DNA of 64,000 nt from Acanthacorydalis orientalis (GCA_034766995.1 CM068323.1:601036-665035); one strand, 5' to 3'; positions 31,664 through 41,957 are shown, counted from the stretch's first letter. Notes: a model not told the origin generated them from the sequence alone. Made by a program: numbers and translations.

Positions 31664-33872
31664 TTACGGGACTGTGTTCCGGCGACGTGAGGTATCTGGC
31701 TTATATATAGGCTTTGCCTTGAAGTAGTATGGTTGCACAAATACGTTGCGGCGTCTGTTCCTCCCTATCCGCCTGTGTAGGGGGATGACCTTTGCTCTCG
31801 GGAGTTGCTCGAGCAATGGGTTTCCGCGCAACTGTCTGGTGTAAAATTTCCAGCTGATGTCTTCTATGTATTTGGCAACCATTGGCATGTTCGCCTGCTT
31901 GTGTAGGGCTGACGTTGGATAATCGTACGGTTGTCTAGTGCCATCTTTAGTACCTTGTTCTGTACTCTTTGGAGACGGGTGATGTTTGTTCGCGAGGTAT
32001 TCCGCCAGATGGGGGCAGCGTATGTGAAGATCGGTCTGATCGCCATTTTGTAGATCATGACTTTGTTGTCACGACTCAGACCGTTCCTCCTAGCCATCAT
32101 CGGGTATAGTTGCGCTAGGGCACCATACGCTTGCTTGCGTACGCATGCCATATGTTCTTTGTATCGCAGTCTCCTGTCTATGCGTACGCCCAGATATCGG
32201 ACGGAATCCTTCCAGGCCACCTCGGTGTCGTCAATAGTCAGGCACCGAGGATTGCTAACTCCCGTTCTTGAAAAGACTATTCCTTCTGTCTTGGCAGCAT
32301 TTATTTTTATTTTCCACTTGGAGAAGTGCGCAGACACTTCATCCAAGGCTTCTTGCAGCCTATTGACAGAGTCGTCTAGTGTCCTGGTATTCGCGAAGAT
32401 GGCTGTGTCGTCAGCATATAATGCCAGATGGACTCCCCTGACTGTGGGGATGTCGTTGACAAAGTAGCTGAAGAGTAGTGGCCCGAGCAGTGATCCTTGA
32501 GGGACCCCTGCCGCGACAATCTTGTGTGTGGAGAGTTGTCCATTAACTTCGACACGGAATGACCTGCCTCGCAGGTAGTTATCGACAAGTCGTGTGATGT
32601 AGAGGGGAACTCCACATCTCACCAGCTTGTATATCAGGCCATCATGCCAGACCGTGTCGAAGGCTTTCTCGATATCGAGGAGTACCATCGCTGTGCAGTG
32701 CTTTCTGCCAGATCTTTCGGTGGCATTATGCACAATTCTAGCCAATTGGTGTACGGTTGAATGTCCACTTCTGAAGCCAAATTGCTCAGGCCGGATGTTG
32801 TTGGCCTGCAGGTCGTGTTGTTGTAACCTGTTGAGAACGACTTTCTCAAGCAATTTGCTGATGGTGGACAGTAGGCTAATCGGGCGGTAGCTCTTTGCTT
32901 CATCGCTCTTTTTGCCCGGTTTCCGGACGGCTAGAATTTTCGCAGACTTCCAGTTGCTGGGGAAGTGACTGAGGCGCATCGCTCCGTTGCAGATGTTGGT
33001 CAGGGCCACGAGGGCCTTGCGCGGCAAGTATCTGAGCACCCGGTTCTGTATCTCATCATTGCCGGGTGCTTTGAGCGGCTTTGCAGCACGGATGGCTGCA
33101 TCTATTTCTTTTGGCGACGTCCAGTTGACATCCTCCGGGTTAACGACCGTGAGGTCGCGCCACCTTTGGACATCTCTGCTGAGCGCTTGATTATATATTG
33201 GGTCGCCGAAGTGTTCCGTAGGGAGACCACGGGATTGTGATCTGAGCTGAGTTCTGGTAGGGCCTCGATGTTATCTAGCCCGGCATTCTTGCAGACGAAG
33301 AAATCCAGCACCGATGGTCTGGTGGTTCCACGATAATATGTTGGCTCGGCAGGTGCGTATATTATACACTCACGTCGCTCGGTGTACCGTACTAGGGTGT
33401 TTCCTGCAGCATTGCCAGAGAAACAATTCCAGAGCCGATGTTTGGCGTTGAAATCACCGCCCAGTATAACTTTGCTGCCTAGACCTAGGATGTGATCAAG
33501 GTCAACAATGTCGAGTCTGTGTGTGGGGCTTTTATAAGCAGCCCCGACGACTAATTTTCTTGGGGTCTCAATCACCACCACTGCCGCTTGAAGCGATGTC
33601 AGGTTGTGGAGTTGCACGTGGTGGTGCGGTATGTCATTCTTGATGAATACCGAGACCCCTGCTCCACAGTTATCAGGTTTTGGGCAGTGATATCCTCTGT
33701 ATCCTGGAATCTGTTTAAACTGGTTCCTCTTAAGGGACGTCTCTGTGATGAGGGCGACGTCCGTGTTTCGCTGCTGCAGGAATACTGTCAATTCATTTAG
33801 CTTCGCGTTCAGGCTGTTTGCGTTCCACAACGCAATCGTCAGTTCACGACTTGATGAGTTGTATCTACTCAT
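31664..33872 (-). pseudogene. LINE2 ORF2: endonuclease-RT with deletion
   Basis: ATG at 33,872 overlaps the ORF1 stop as ATGAGTAG, a typical termination-reinitiation arrangement. The endonuclease part has IALWNANSLNAK, VALITETSLKR, VILGGDFNAKHRLWNC and LSSDHNPVV. Near 33,200 the frame changes and about 150-200 residues usually found between endonuclease and RT are missing. The RT then reads APGNDEIQNRV, SYRPISLLSTISKLLE, EQFGFRSGHST, VLLDIEKAFDTVW, AGVPQGSLLGP and LALYADDTAIF (YADD). A frameshift near 31,920 moves the C-terminus into another frame, ending at 31,664. RT motifs are intact but no full protein can be made. Confidence 0.85.
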
Positions 33873-35202
33873 CAAGGTGTTTCAGAAAGCTCCTAACCAT
33901 CTGAAATTTCTCACTCTTGCTAGTGGCAACGGCTAGTTGATCGCGAAGCTCAACAGCTTTGGCAATCATCTGATCTAGATCGGCAAGTTCGTCTATTTCA
34001 GCGAAGACCGTTTTTAACGTCTTCAACTTGTCTTCCGCCGATCCCGGCACTTGGGTGGATTGCCTAGGCTGTGAGGTCAATTGCGGTGTAGGCCTAGATT
34101 GTGATTGGCCTATCCATGGACTTGTCTTGGGAGGCGGGGCGTTTGTGTACTTATTCTTCAGGTTGGGGAAGTACCCACCCTGGAATTCCTTTACTAATTG
34201 CGCTGCTGGCTGCTGCCTAAGCAGCGTCTTCTCTCGTTGAAGCGTGCGTCTTTCTTGTTCCCGGACGTGTGCCGGGCAGCCTCTGAAGTTGGCTGGATGT
34301 GGCCCCCCGCAGTTTGCGCATTTGGGCGGCTGTTCTTTTTGCCGCGGGCACTGTTTGGCGTCGTGCTCCCCTGAGCATCTGACGCACCTCAGTGCAACGT
34401 TGCAATTTCGTGCCGCATGGCCATAATGCTGACACCTGTAGCATTGTGTGATTGCTGTTTTTGGCTTGTATGCCTCCCAGTGGGCTCTTGTAGAGAACAA
34501 GTACGGGACCTTTGTCGCATCAGCGAGTTTGGTTCCCGTCTTGAACCCGACTATGTAAATCGGTCCGGTGTCTTTACGACCGTATTGAATTTGGCGGACT
34601 CTCGTCACCGGCAGTTTGAAGAATCTGATTTCTTCAATCAGCTCTTCATTCGTTATACCCGGGGGTAGTCCTTTGAGGATGATATTGACCTCTTTCTGCG
34701 AGGCCGGGGTAAATGTGTGGTATTCTGTGTTTCCCCTCTTAAATAGGCACAACACCTCGTTGTATATAGCCATGGTTTCGGAGTTGACTAGGAGTCCACT
34801 CTTAACGTATTTTATGTGAACCGTGCCGGTGTGCCCGGCTTTGGCTATATAGTCCTTTAATTTTCGGACGAATGTGGGGTATGACTCCACGATGTGGTGG
34901 AGTACGATCGGCGGGATCTTTTCTTTAGTCTCCGCCTCGGTGGCAGCGATCACTGCCTCGGCATTTTCAAGTGGGGTGAAGGTGTTCGACACCTTCGTGA
35001 ACGTTTCCTTAGCCGTGGCTGCCTTCTTCGTTGTGGGCTGCTCGTCAGAGCTAGCCGTCTTTCTTGGCCGTTTGCGTACGACCGGGAGCCAGGACAGGTC
35101 CTCCTTGTCCATGTCGGCGTCTGGGGTGGGTGGAACGGCTGCTGGTGGCGCAGAAGGCGCTGGGGACGCTGGCACGTCAACAGTCGCTGGTTCTACCTCC
35201 AT
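33865..35202 (-). CDS. LINE2 ORF1: Gag-like RNA-binding protein
   Basis: 445 residues from ATG at 35,202. A Pro/Ala-rich acidic start (PSAPPAAVPPTPDADMDKED) and a basic KRPRKTASSDEQPTTKKA patch come first. Then come the pre-C2HC region (IPPIVLHHIVESYPTFVRKL, VNIILKGLPPGITNEELIEE) and three C2HC knuckles (CYRCQHYGHAARNC, CVRCSGEHDAKQC, CANCGGPHPANFRGC). A helical C-terminus follows. Binds element RNA. It ends ...HLDE-TAG, overlapping the ORF2 start by 8 bases. Open throughout. Confidence 0.9.
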   Translation of the reverse strand: MEVEPATVDVPASPAPSAPPAAVPPTPDADMDKEDLSWLPVVRKRPRKTASSDEQPTTKKAATAKETFTKVSNTFTPLENAEAVIAATEAETKEKIPPIVLHHIVESYPTFVRKLKDYIAKAGHTGTVHIKYVKSGLLVNSETMAIYNEVLCLFKRGNTEYHTFTPASQKEVNIILKGLPPGITNEELIEEIRFFKLPVTRVRQIQYGRKDTGPIYIVGFKTGTKLADATKVPYLFSTRAHWEAYKPKTAITQCYRCQHYGHAARNCNVALRCVRCSGEHDAKQCPRQKEQPPKCANCGGPHPANFRGCPAHVREQERRTLQREKTLLRQQPAAQLVKEFQGGYFPNLKNKYTNAPPPKTSPWIGQSQSRPTPQLTSQPRQSTQVPGSAEDKLKTLKTVFAEIDELADLDQMIAKAVELRDQLAVATSKSEKFQMVRSFLKHLDE

Positions 35203-35850
35203 ACTGGTAATTTAAGGTGCCCCCTGGCACCGCGCTGTGTTGGTGGTTTCACCTGTAAGAATATTTTAAGAACGACACGTTTTGTTATTAGATATGCCCG
35301 GTCTACCACAGGCGTATTGTTTTGTTCACAGCTGTTCAGATGAGTTTGTCTGACATGTCAGACCGTAATAAATATCAAACTGTCCCTGTCGTATCTATGC
35401 GACCGCACAGGGCATGCACTATGTAGTGTTTACTAACCGCACATACGAGTGTGATTAGGCCGGAATGTCAAATTGTATGGTTCGGACCGCACCACACTCA
35501 CATTCACTATGCGGCGTGGGTGATCGGCACTGTGTTGTCACTGTCTGTGGTATTTCACAGTCACTAGCACATCACAACGAGGGGCACGGTTAACCGCACA
35601 TAAACACTGTCGTCAGCGGTCGTCCGCACCGACCCTTGTCAGACCGTCAGCCCGTCCGCTAGACCACGTAGTCTAGCCGACCCGTGTCTGTCAGCACCTT
35701 CGGCGCGTGGTGTCAGATGCCGGCGGTAGACGGATGGTTTATGCTACAGTGTTACAGTATATTATACAGTATGGTATACAGTATATTATACGGCTTCGCG
35801 GAGCGAAAAATAAACACGTCTGTTCTGGATGATATCCAAGACGGGAATCC
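35203..35850 (-). other. LINE2 5' UTR
   Basis: 650 bp without a credible frame, rich in CACTG/CAGTG words and ending in repeated GTATATTATACAGTAT-like words near 35,755-35,800. The element boundary is fixed by the duplication at 35,851. Confidence 0.55.
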
Positions 35851-35864
35851 GAATATAATATGAA

Positions 35865-36420
35865 AAATGTCGCTGTTTTAAACGAAAAACAAAACGTGTC
35901 TTTAGTGATAATCTAACACTTTATGCACTAAACGCGTGATTCTAGCGGGTGCTGTCTTTACACCAAATGGCGTACCAAACGCGGTATACTTCGCCGATCC
36001 ATCGGTCACGCGCACGTGATAAGAACCGTCTTTTAAATCTAACAGACTGAAACATTTTTTATCCTCCGATAAATCTGTCTGATCCTCTATAACCGGTATC
36101 GGACAATTGTCGCGAGCTAGGTAAGAGTTCAGTGTCCTCTAGTCCACACGCATTCGCGTCCCGCCGTTTTTCTCTTTAGGGAGCACGATCGGCGACGCGT
36201 GCTCATATTCACTTGGTCGAATGATCTTTTTATCTAATAACTCGTCCGCTTTTTTTCTAACGTCTAACTTCTCCGCGTACGCTAGCCTTCTCGGAAAGAA
36301 ATGAAACGGTCGACGGTCTTTTAAGGCGAGTTCAATTTCTTCGTTGATTTCCGGTCTCTCCGGGAAAACACACTCTCGCCTAAACAACTCGATCGTTTAG
36401 TTTCGAATTTTAACCGGAAT
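35865..36420 (-). pseudogene. Gypsy 1 pol, upstream half of RT
   Basis: The minus strand reads PFHFFPRRLAYAEKLDVRKK, ELLDKKIIRPSEYEHASPIV, a TAG, then SLLDLKDGSYHVRVTDGSAK and YTAFGTPFGVKTAPARI. This is the fingers/palm of a Ty3/Gypsy RT with the first catalytic Asp in LLDLKDG. Right after LVHKVL the coding pattern is lost and the LINE2 target duplication begins. The remainder of the RT is at 24,580-25,126, so this gene was interrupted by LINE1 and LINE2. Confidence 0.8.
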
Positions 36421-36449
36421 ATCCTGATTAATTTCCAGTTCATCAGCTG

Positions 36450-36985
36450 GACCATCTTTCTCACCAGACACATCGGTATTCGCACTATCCTACGCTTCGT
36501 TCACACAATGCACACCGTCTGTACAACCTACGTCGGACCCGGTCGTCCGTCCGGATTCTGTGCACTCTCTCGGAAAGTGGTCCTCCCCGCCGCATCGGTA
36601 GGACGACGGGCTCCCCTTCGGCCCGGTGCACGCTCGTAACAGACACCCATCCCTCCTGGCAGCTGCTGCAGCGGATCACACCTGGGCAAGCCGCCGCTGG
36701 CGGAGGGCCCGCCGTCTTTCACTTCGTTTGCGGTTGGTTTCGTCTCGCTCTCGGCGAAACTGTCTGTCGGCACCCGGTGCGTCCGCAGCGTCACCATCTC
36801 GAACGCCCCTTTTAGATCGCTCGAGTCCGCTCTTTCACTTCCGCGTCGATCAGGAGATCTATTTACCGAACGAATTTTTCCTAACCACTCGAGTTCTTGC
36901 CGCGCGATCGCTAACTCTCGCACAGCCAGCACTTTCTCACGCACAATCAGTTCCATTTCTCGCCGTTGCATCGCGGTGTTCGTAA
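36450..36985 (-). pseudogene. Gypsy 1 gag remnant with degenerate zinc knuckle
   Basis: The minus strand has a charged helical stretch (MQRREMELIVREKVLAVREL, ARQELEWLGKIRSVNRSP). About 100 residues later, in another frame, comes YRCGGEDHFPREC, a CCHC knuckle whose first Cys is replaced by Ser. It stands directly upstream of the Gypsy 1 RT half, as gag does in Gypsy elements. The frame breaks in between. Identity rests on position and the knuckle-like motif. Confidence 0.55.
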
Positions 36986-37039
36986 TGCCTCTGAAGCTGT
37001 TATTTGATTCGTCGTCGTCTAAAACTGTCCGCTCTCTGG

Positions 37040-37490
37040 TCTAAGCGCATTCGTCCGGTTTGGCTATCGACTCGGCCTTACTACCTGTTCGCGCTTTTTC
37101 TGTGGCCCGATTCGGCGGGCCACGGTCGCACGCGAATAGAGAAAGGATCGAGTAGAAGTTCAAAAGAATACGAACTTTATTATTCAATTTACGATTGAAT
37201 AATAACACAACAACAGGGTTAGAAATGGTAAAGAATGAAAGAGCGAATATTGCAGAGGAGCACGGCGTCGCCGCTGCAGTCTCTCTCGCGGTTCGGTGAT
37301 GTACTGACTCATGAACTGATACACTGGCGGGGGGTCTTGGCGACCGTACATAAAAATGCACGGTCAGTCCCGAATAGTTCACGTTGCCGGAGGGAAGGAA
37401 CGTAGTGTTGCACACGGCCCGGCCGTGCAGGGATGGAATAGACCAGTCTTAAATGTACTGACTATTCGGGATTCTCAGAATCCCGAACGG
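37040..37490 (-). repeat. LTR-like sequence, related to that at 43 kb
   Basis: Shares ordered blocks with 43,085-43,500: GCGCTTTTTC(T/C)(G/C)GTGG(C/T)CCGA near 37,090, the 37,395-37,440 block (GTTGCACACGGCCC), and CATTCGGGATTCTC or a one-base variant near 37,465. The Gypsy 2 RT frame ends directly at its left border and Gypsy 1 gag begins about 55 bp to its right, so it may be the 5' LTR of Gypsy 1. Confidence 0.55.
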
Positions 37491-38465
37491 CGGCTTTGAA
37501 ATCTTTGAAAATTGTCGCATGAATTTCCTGTAGTTTCCGACTAGACCGAGGAAGGATTTGATATCTTTAGGACGTTTAATCGCTTAGATTTTGTCTGGGT
37601 TCGGTTGTACGCCTTCGTCTGGGATAACGTGGCCCAGGCGTGCGACTTCTTCTCTCGTGAATTCGCATTTGTCGGGTTGTATAGTCTTAGATTGTTTTCG
37701 CTTAATTTTTGGAACACTTCTAATAATTTGTTGTTACGGTCCCGAACGGATTTTCCATAAATAACAATGTCGTCCAGGTAAACGAAACACTTAACACCTT
37801 GGATCCCGGTCAAGACATTGTTCATCAGCCTCTGGAAATTGACTGGCGCGTCTTTTAAACGAAATGGCATACGATTGAATTCGCAGTGGTGTCGTAAATG
37901 ATGTCTTTTGTTTGTCTGATGGCTCCGTTTCAATTTGGCGGAAGCCTGACGCTACGTCTAATGTCGTGAAATATTCGGACTGACATAATTGGCCTAAAGT
38001 GTCTTCGACGTTTGGTAGCGGATATGCGTCGCCTACCGTTATTTCATTTAGTTTTCGGTAGTCTATTACGATGCGCCACTCTCTCTCACCCGAGGCGTCC
38101 AACTTTTTAGGCACAGCCCGGACCGGAGAGGACCAAGGAGAGGTAGACGGTCGTGTAACATTTTGATCGATTTGTTTGTTTACCTCTTGCTCGTCGCTTT
38201 TGGTGTACGTGCATGATTCGGAGAATATTGGGGTAGGATTCGTGTCGGGCACCTTGTGAGTGACGGCAGTAGTACAGGTTAATTGATCTCGTGGGAGGTG
38301 AGATACGTCGCTGTATTTTTGACAGATTTAGAATAGAGGTTTTGTTTCGTCGTCGTTCAGGTGTTCCGAGCGGATATTTTGATTGGACAATTCGTGTCTA
38401 CTTGTGTTGATTTTAATTTTGGCGAAGCTGTTCGTGTCGACCGAGTCCACTTGTTCAAATGTTTG
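37488..38465 (-). pseudogene. Gypsy 2 reverse transcriptase
   Basis: The minus strand reads IRSEHLNDDETKPLF, a stop, and then TTAVTHKVPDTNPTPIF. The RT proper follows: SSPVRAVPKKLDASGEREWR, VIDYRKLNEITVGDAYPLP, FTTLDVASGFRQIE, and after a frameshift near 37,900 MPFRLKDAPVNFQRLMNNVL, CFVYLDDIVIYGKS (YLDD) and SFLGLVGNYRKFMRQF. This is a Ty3/Gypsy RT of a different lineage from Gypsy 1. It runs straight into the LTR-like sequence at 37,490 instead of RNase H, so the rest of pol is lost. At least one stop and one frameshift make it dead. Confidence 0.88.
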
Positions 38466-38689
38466 AATTTCGTCTAAGTTTACGATGGGGGAGGGGGGGT
38501 TGGTCAATCATACTTCGTGGTTATTCGTATCGATTACTGTGCAGAGTGCTTCTCTGTTTTTTCGACACGGACCGTGGCGTTAGGTAATATTACTTCTCTA
38601 TATGACTTCTTTTCTTAGGAGGTTCTCCATAGGTGGGAGTGGGTTTTGTCTGATGGAGAATAAATAATGAAATTTAATTTTCTGATGAC

Positions 38690-38781
38690 TTCAGAATGAT
38701 TAGAATCAACCTTATTTTCAATCATATTGATTTTATCTTTCAGCTGGTTGATGGTTTGCCCAAATTTAGCCACTGCCGCTG

Positions 38782-38795
<14 letters not shown>
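38690..38795 (-). other. short coiled-coil-like open frame at the left arm of the inverted repeat
   Basis: The minus strand reads from ATG next to the (TA)n run: MTAAVAKFGQTINQLKDKI, NMIENKVDSNHSEVIRKLN. Heptad-like spacing of hydrophobic residues suggests a coiled coil. The right arm, read on the plus strand, repeats the last part (KVDSNHSEVTRKLNS). Family unknown; it could be a captured exon or part of an element ORF. Confidence 0.4.

Positions 38796-38855
<60 letters not shown>
38784..38855. repeat. (TA)n microsatellite
   Basis: About 36 uninterrupted TA units in the loop of the inverted repeat. Confidence 0.95.
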
Positions 38856-38858
<3 letters not shown>

Positions 38859-38931
38859 CTACGTGTATTAAGTGCTTGTACTTATTGTTTTCATGTATTC
38901 AAATAAAAGCCTATTACTAAGTGTACACTCA

Positions 38932-39031
38932 CCAGTACGGTTTTGGCGGTACCGCCAAACGAGTCTTTCAAAAGTACTGTTAATTGAGATTCGTTATAGG
39001 GAATGCTGCTCGACTTCTCGATCAAACTCCT
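38932..39031 (-). pseudogene. kinesin motor domain exon fragment
   Basis: The minus strand reads LIRSLIEKSSSIPYNESQLT, then VLLKDSFGGTAKTVL, then GTGAGT. In kinesin motors this is the alpha4-loop12-alpha5 region (consensus IPYR[ED]SKLTRLLQDSLGGN.KT), here ending exactly at a consensus splice donor. It begins without any acceptor at the arm border of the inverted repeat. About 33 residues only; the motor has more than 300, so this is a captured or shuffled exon piece, not a gene. Key residues differ (Arg in PYR is Asn, Lys in SKLT is Gln), so it may be a divergent kinesin or decayed. Confidence 0.6.
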
Positions 39032-39269
39032 TATAAGGTGGACTCAAATCATTCCGAGGTCACCAGAAAATTAAATTCCATTATTCTCCATCAGACAAAA
39101 CCCACTCCCACCTATGGAGGAGAACCTCCTAAGAAAAGAAGTCATATAGAGAAGTAATATTACCTAACGTCACGGTCCGTGTCGATAAAACAAGATAAGC
39201 ACTCTGCACAGTAATCGATACGAATAATCACGAAGTATGTATTGACCAAATCCCCTCTCCCCGCATCGT

Positions 39270-39910
39270 AAACTTAGAGCGTGGGAAAAACGATAAAATA
39301 ACGACAAAACCACCCGCGTAATATATTGGGATGGCTTGTGTTCAATAAGAGGGTATTACAATTAACAGGCCGTATTTCGTTCCCCACCGGAGCCACGTTA
39401 ATCCTCCGAAGGGTACACAACTAGTCTGATAATTTTTACACTACGAAAACCGACAATTTCGAGGCGTAAACCGAATCGAGTAGCCTCAGGCATACAATAC
39501 TCCTGTTAGGCGATCCCGAAGAATCTATTCTCACTGACAAATCGTCCGCTGTCTGAAATTTTCTGAGAATTTATTAGACCTACGGTCATATTATTCGATA
39601 CTTTCAGTTCGATTGTCGATTCACTGTGCGGGGGTAGTGTTGATTTTTTATTTGAGATTTGATCGAATTCGCCGTCGAATGGAATAATTTCATTCTGTAT
39701 TTTTATGTGGCGATGCCGGTAGCTAATTTCGGCATCTTGAGATTGTAAGAAGTCATCTCCGTGGGTACCGTCGAAAGGAGTGGATATTCTCTCGGAATCG
39801 ACAACGTGTGTATCTTTGGATATATTCTGAGGTAATTAAGGTGCAAGTCTATGTTCGAGGATCCTATTGTATTGATAGGACCGTCGGGGTTTATTCCTGT
39901 AATTGATAAT
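39270..39910 (-). pseudogene. Gypsy 2 protease end and pre-RT spacer
   Basis: The minus strand reads LSITGINPDGPINTIGSSNI and HTLSIPREYPLLSTVP, the C-terminal half of an aspartic protease as found in Gypsy-like pol. After a break come LPPHSESTIELKVSNNMTVG and LINSQKISDSGRFVSEN, the spacer preceding RT. It carries stops and loses frame near 39,520. It precedes the inverted repeat and RT in the expected order. The active-site half of the protease is on the far side of the solo LTR. Confidence 0.65.
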
Positions 39911-40389
39911 TGTTGAATATTTATTTGGGTAAAACACAAATAAAGCAACAGAGTTTAAGTAGCTTCAAAATAAAAATGAGTTTATTGATAAAATAGAAAA
40001 ATGTAGGCAAGTTGTGAGTTACAGAGAGATTTGCTCGACAACTGCTCTCAAGTAAATTCGACAAGCGACTGACTGCGGTAGAGACGCTTCTCTAGCGCGT
40101 CGCTGCAAAAACTATTGCTTAGTTTATTGCTTGGCTATAGGAAAGGGAAAAAGGGAGCGCAAAAGGTTTTACAACAATTTGGTGTACGTGCCGAAAAACA
40201 GTTCTGCACGGCTTATTTTTAATTACGGGAAAATCCCGAGATAACCATCAGCAGTTCATCTGCGCAGCAGAGAACTTTATTGCGGTACAGGAAAGGTATG
40301 CGCGCCCTTATACCTGATTTGAACGGTACTGCGATATACTTATATACTAACATTCAAAATACTCTGCGTAATTTAGCTAAAATTCAACA
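39911..40389. mobile_element. solo LTR inserted in the Gypsy 2 protease
   Basis: 479 bp starting TGTTGAAT and ending ATTCAACA, i.e. TG...CA with inverted termini. Flanks are ATAAT (39,906-39,910) and GTAAT (40,390-40,394), a 5-bp duplication with one mismatch. It has AATAAAG-like words near the left end and no coding capacity. Protease sequence lies on both sides, so it is an insertion left after LTR-LTR recombination. Parent family unknown. Confidence 0.72.
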
Positions 40390-40394
40390 GTAAT

Positions 40395-40521
40395 ATCTTT
40401 TTTTAGACAAGTTTTGTCTGATATCAAAGAGAGTCATGTTTAATTAGGGATATTGTTGCTCCCGTTTCTATTTGAAACGTCAAATGTTTGTGAGAGTTAG
40501 AAGATGAGAAGGTGATGGATT
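40395..40521 (-). pseudogene. Gypsy 2 protease active-site half
   Basis: The minus strand reads HKHLTFQIETGATISLIKHD, the active-site loop of a retroviral-type aspartic protease (usually IDTGA; here Glu replaces the catalytic Asp), followed by a stop. Together with 39,700-39,910 it makes one protease split by the solo LTR. Confidence 0.6.
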
Positions 40522-41100
40522 GTTGGATTGCAAGTGGTTTATGCGGAATTGAATGCCTCTCGAATTCGTCGATCCTCGAGAAGGGCGTTCGTTTCTAGAG
40601 GTGCTTTCGAGTTTAAATTATTTATACGGACGGAAACAAACACGGACACAACACAAGCAACAGTATATAAAATAGTGGAGCACTTTCTACTACCACTAAT
40701 GCATTGCAGTGTGCCGTTTGTGCAAGTGTCAACGAGATCGACTTGCACGGGGGTTGAGAGGTTCAACTTGCCAGTAAGGTTCTTTCGTCTCTGCAAAACC
40801 CACACCAATCAAATATTCTCGATTTTGTTTTAATAGATATATTTTTTTTAATAAGAATTTCATCATTTCGTAATACTGCGATTAAACGTTTCCAGAATAA
40901 ATTGCAGTCGAAGTACTAAATCTTTTTTTTTTTTGAAACAGTTATATTACCATTTCAACGACGCGAATTTAATTTGAGATGTTTTTCTAATTGATCTTTT
41001 TGCAGACATGGAAAAAGATTAATTCTTGTGAACGACAGTACAATTTTGATAATAATTAGGTGTTTGCATGTATGTATATACACACACACATACACACCCC
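40522..41100. other. no gene recognised
   Basis: Frames of about 90-100 codons on both strands (40,528-40,833) mirror each other and show no domain. They could be decayed Gypsy 2 gag, given the position, but I see no knuckle or capsid motif. Confidence 0.35.
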
Positions 41101-41110
41101 GTATATCTCG

Positions 41111-41580
41111 GCGTAAAAGGCGACCCTTAAGACCCAAAAAATCTCCAAAAATAGAGGATCGTCTTATACGTCCAGCACAAAAACAGAAACTTTAAAATAA
41201 CACTAAGAATTTATTGTGCTTATATGGAAAATCAATTCTTTATTTTGAAAAAAAGAACTTCAACTTTAGTGTATGACATGAATTCATTCAGTAATTCGTT
41301 CTAAATAAAAATTTTAAAAAATAAAATACATAGCCATGGCCTTCTAGATACAAGCCGTGCACGATGTTTTAATACACAGTATGTCAGAGCGAGGTGATTC
41401 CCCGCATTTCATTTAAGAACAATTTAATCGCTTAATCGTAATTCCCCGAATTTCGATTTTGGACATAAAATTGTATTGTATCATGCGGAAGAGCTGTTCG
41501 ATTTAGGATCGTCTTTAAACGTTCGATATATAATAAATTTATAATTTTTTTTTAAAGTTTCGACCTCATCTTATACGCCA
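41111..41580. mobile_element. possible small non-autonomous DNA transposon
   Basis: The left end reads GGCGTAAAAGGCGACCC and the reverse complement of the right end GGCGTATAAGATGAGGTCG, an imperfect inverted repeat of about 16-18 bp; an internal copy (CGTCTTATACGTCC) lies near 41,155. About 470 bp, no coding capacity. No clear target duplication. Confidence 0.4.
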
Positions 41581-41589
41581 TGATGTACG

Positions 41590-41593
<4 letters not shown>

Positions 41594-41664
<71 letters not shown>
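41594..41664. repeat. (TA)n microsatellite
   Basis: About 35 TA units, followed by a palindromic stretch CAAATTATATATATATATATAATTTG. Confidence 0.9.
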
Positions 41665-41666
<2 letters not shown>

Positions 41667-41957
41667 GTACATTACCGGCAAATTATATATATATATATAA
41701 TTTGCCACGATCGTTTCCGCCACTCTTTGATTTATTGTTTTTGTTTTATTTATTTTATAACTGTTTTTGATAACATGCTTCTATGGATATTCTCAAACTG
41801 TCATTTGTCTTATTTATCGTAAAATCGAAACGCGATGTTTAATTTATTGATTAAAGGCTGTCGTACATACACTGTTCGCTTTTATTATTATTTTTTTAAT
41901 ATCCAACTGTTGACAACGTTTCTATCTACGGGTATTTGAGATCCGAATGCTGTACAT

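Larger units (their letters stand above)
31357..35850 (-). mobile_element. LINE2: Jockey-like non-LTR retrotransposon
   Basis: A 4.5-kb element reading leftwards, starting near 35,850 and ending in a run of 17 T on the plus strand (its poly(A) tail, 31,357-31,373). The 14-bp duplication GAATATAATATGAA flanks it exactly. ORF1 is intact; ORF2 has an internal deletion and a frameshift, so it is non-autonomous. Protein motifs differ clearly from LINE1 and LINE-B, so it is a separate family. Confidence 0.87.
38473..39277. repeat. ~240-bp inverted repeat with 321-bp loop
   Basis: The arms are 38,473-38,712 and 39,034-39,277 and are nearly identical in opposite orientation. Shared blocks are AGTCATATAGAGAAGTAATATTACC or its reverse complement, GACAAAACCCACTCCCACC, and GTAATCGATACGAATAA. 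The left arm continues the Gypsy 2 pol reading frame; the right arm is the inverted copy. The loop holds a (TA)n run and a kinesin exon fragment. Confidence 0.87.

Noticed and set aside
34894..35343. 149-codon plus-strand frame
   Set aside because: Antisense to the start of LINE2 ORF1; Gly/Arg-rich composition only.
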